The notes below the pieces were generated by a model. The model searched no databases, was not told the origin of the DNA, and saw only the letters and a program-made list of their open reading frames with translations. 64,000 nt of DNA from Ornithinimicrobium laminariae (GTDB lineage: Bacteria; Actinomycetota; Actinomycetes; Actinomycetales; Dermatophilaceae), in NCBI RefSeq assembly GCF_019457945.1, contig NZ_JAHZSU010000005.1, positions 22,123 to 86,122 on the forward strand. The letters are read 5' to 3'. The position numbers and the translations under genes were made by a program. Shown here in pieces: positions 62,979 to 64,000 of this stretch; positions within the stretch are counted from its first letter, which is position 1; each line of letters begins with the position of its first letter.

Positions 62979-63135
62979 CCAGGGTGCAGTTGGGGGTCTG
63001 AATCCGCCGGTTTTGAGGAGTGCTCGGGCGATGTAGTTGGTGAAGTCGCGAAAGCCGAGGGCGAGGACGCGCAGAGGTGTTTCAGTCGGCCGTTGAGTGC
63101 TTCGGTGGGGCCATTGAGTGGGCCGGTCGAGCCCC
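62979..63135 (-). pseudogene. C-terminal remnant of an ISL3-type transposase
   Basis: On the minus strand one frame gives LNGPTEALNGRLKHL. After a frameshift it continues as RVLALGFRDFTNYIARALLK and TGGFRP, and after a second shift (an extra C) as QLHPGL and a stop. This is the typical end of ISL3-family transposases. The rest of the element is missing, so this is an old scar next to the transfer operon. Confidence 0.75.
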
Positions 63136-63201
63136 TTTTCCCGGCAGTTCCGAGCTTGCTCTTAGTCCGAACCAGCTGGATAGATGTCACAGCGCTAGTG
63201 T

Positions 63202-64000
63202 CTACTTACACACAGTTACTTCAGGATCTGTTTGTACCAGATCTCCCAGACACCCGGAAGGCAGATCGCCGACGAAAGCGGTGCTACCTATTATCCAGGG
63301 CTCCAGGGATTCGGATGGTATTGCCTCATCCATGTCGATGTATGAGGTAACTCCTGTGCGCGGATTTATTACCTCAGGTTGAGCATTACGATCGACCACA
63401 ACTAAATCGTTGGACCACAGTGAAATCTCGCTATAGTCTTCGTCCACCTGCCATAAGGTATCACCCGTTTCGAGGTCAACGCCTTCCGTTGAATCCCCCC
63501 CCGTGACTATCAGGATTTCTGAATTCCAGACAAGAGCTTTTCCGTCGAGACAGTCGTTCCGAAAGTTTGGTGAAGTTGTAGAGGTCGGCCATAGGGGTTC
63601 TCGCGTCTGCTCGTCGAAGAGCAACAGTTTAGTGACGCAAGGGGCGAATGCAGTCATTAGGCGTGAGTCATTATAGATAAAAGAGAAAGTATCGGTGGGG
63701 AAGTTACGTAGGTCTGCGCCTACCCGTTGCCAGTATGTAGTGTCCCATGAATCTTCGGTGGATACGGCAGGCGCACTATCTGCTGTATCCGAGTTCGTGT
63801 CGGTACCGAGAAAGGAAAACGCTATTCCAGTGACTATCGCTACGATGATAGCTGCCACGGCCGCGCGCAGGCGTCGGTCGGCTTGTGCTTGCTGGGCTCG
63901 TTCTCGGTCGGCTTGTGCTTGCTGGGCTCGTTCTCGGTCGGCTTGTGCTTGCTGGGCTCGTTCTCGGTCGGCTTGTGCTTGCTGGGCTCGTTCTCGGTCG
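63202..64000 (-). CDS. Membrane-anchored protein with N-terminal repeats and PQQ-like domain, N-terminus outside the window
   Basis: The frame is open to the right edge, so the start is outside. The visible N-terminal part is a tandem 10-residue repeat (DRERAQQAQA), then one membrane helix (AAVAAIIVAIVTGIAFSFLG). The extracytoplasmic domain has strands typical of PQQ/WD-type propellers (LVWNSEILIVTGGDSTEGVD, LETGDTLWQVDEDYSEISLW, VVDRNAQPEVINPRTGVTSY) and two or three Cys. It has no enzymatic motif. The repeat would form a charged cytoplasmic helix or coiled coil. Function is unknown. Confidence 0.7.
   Translation of the reverse strand, partial: DRERAQQAQADRERAQQAQADRERAQQAQADRERAQQAQADRRLRAAVAAIIVAIVTGIAFSFLGTDTNSDTADSAPAVSTEDSWDTTYWQRVGADLRNFPTDTFSFIYNDSRLMTAFAPCVTKLLLFDEQTREPLWPTSTTSPNFRNDCLDGKALVWNSEILIVTGGDSTEGVDLETGDTLWQVDEDYSEISLWSNDLVVVDRNAQPEVINPRTGVTSYIDMDEAIPSESLEPWIIGSTAFVGDLPSGCLGDLVQTDPEVTVCK
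63881..64000. repeat. 30-base perfect tandem repeat, at least four copies
   Basis: Four identical units start at 63881, 63911, 63941 and 63971, and the array runs off the window edge. It is in frame with the gene at 63202 and codes DRERAQQAQA per unit. Confidence 0.95.

Noticed and set aside
63881..64000. CRISPR-like repeats
   Set aside because: The units are contiguous, without spacers, and in frame with a coding sequence.

Overview
The window is a high-GC actinobacterial accessory region. It most likely comes from a large conjugative plasmid or integrative element of a Micrococcales-type host. The reasons are the codon use, the chains of ATGA-coupled genes, the CsoR-type copper regulation, the c-di-AMP riboswitch in front of an NlpC/P60 gene, and the Tad and conjugation gene order. 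No rRNA, tRNA or CRISPR array was seen. Family names come from motif recognition only; no search was run.

Left part (1-7.0 kb), a defence island. After a 5'-truncated gene comes a primase-1D-like protein (1217-1999). It converges on a three-gene minus-strand operon: SIR2-SLOG (ThsA-like), then a DprA-like protein, then a ComF-like phosphoribosyltransferase. The last two form a ShosTA-like pair. Upstream lies a strikingly AT-rich module with its own promoter, a 32-residue membrane-like peptide gene and a terminator.

Copper region (7.0-15.5 kb). Two serine resolvase genes bracket a SAM methyltransferase, a P-type Cu/Ag ATPase, CsoR, three secreted or membrane proteins (BNR-type, DUF305, DUF6153-like) and an NlpC/P60 hydrolase behind a ydaO riboswitch. 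Candidate CsoR operators lie upstream of the methyltransferase and the ATPase.

Restriction region (15.6-35.5 kb). A type ISP restriction-modification gene of about 1,600 codons is split exactly at its catalytic NPPY motif by a 13.1-kb element (18658-31770). The element has 9-bp terminal inverted repeats and 6-bp flanking direct repeats. It carries three tyrosine recombinases and a small coiled-coil partner in the Tn554 style. As cargo it carries an Eco57I-like methyltransferase and a PLD-SNF2 helicase. All six genes form one tightly packed unit reading in the same direction as the broken gene. An Mrr-type restriction enzyme and a third resolvase follow.

Maintenance region (35.5-41 kb). This holds a small membrane protein, an IF2_N-like double-HTH protein, iteron-like repeats, ParA and a ParB-like partner, lipoproteins, and a tandem-HTH regulator.

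Transfer region (41-63 kb). A Tad-like pilus cluster (SAF/CpaB, TadZ, TadA, TadB, TadC, Flp, two TadE-like, TadG-like) is followed by a LysM-BTAD membrane protein, a zeta-toxin locus with an amber codon in the P-loop, a sigma-like protein, and a type IV secretion operon (VirB2-like, VirB8-like, VirB6-like, SCO6880, VirB4, and a three-domain cell-wall hydrolase). No relaxase or coupling protein is visible. The right edge holds an ISL3 transposase remnant and the C-terminal part of a repeat-bearing membrane protein.
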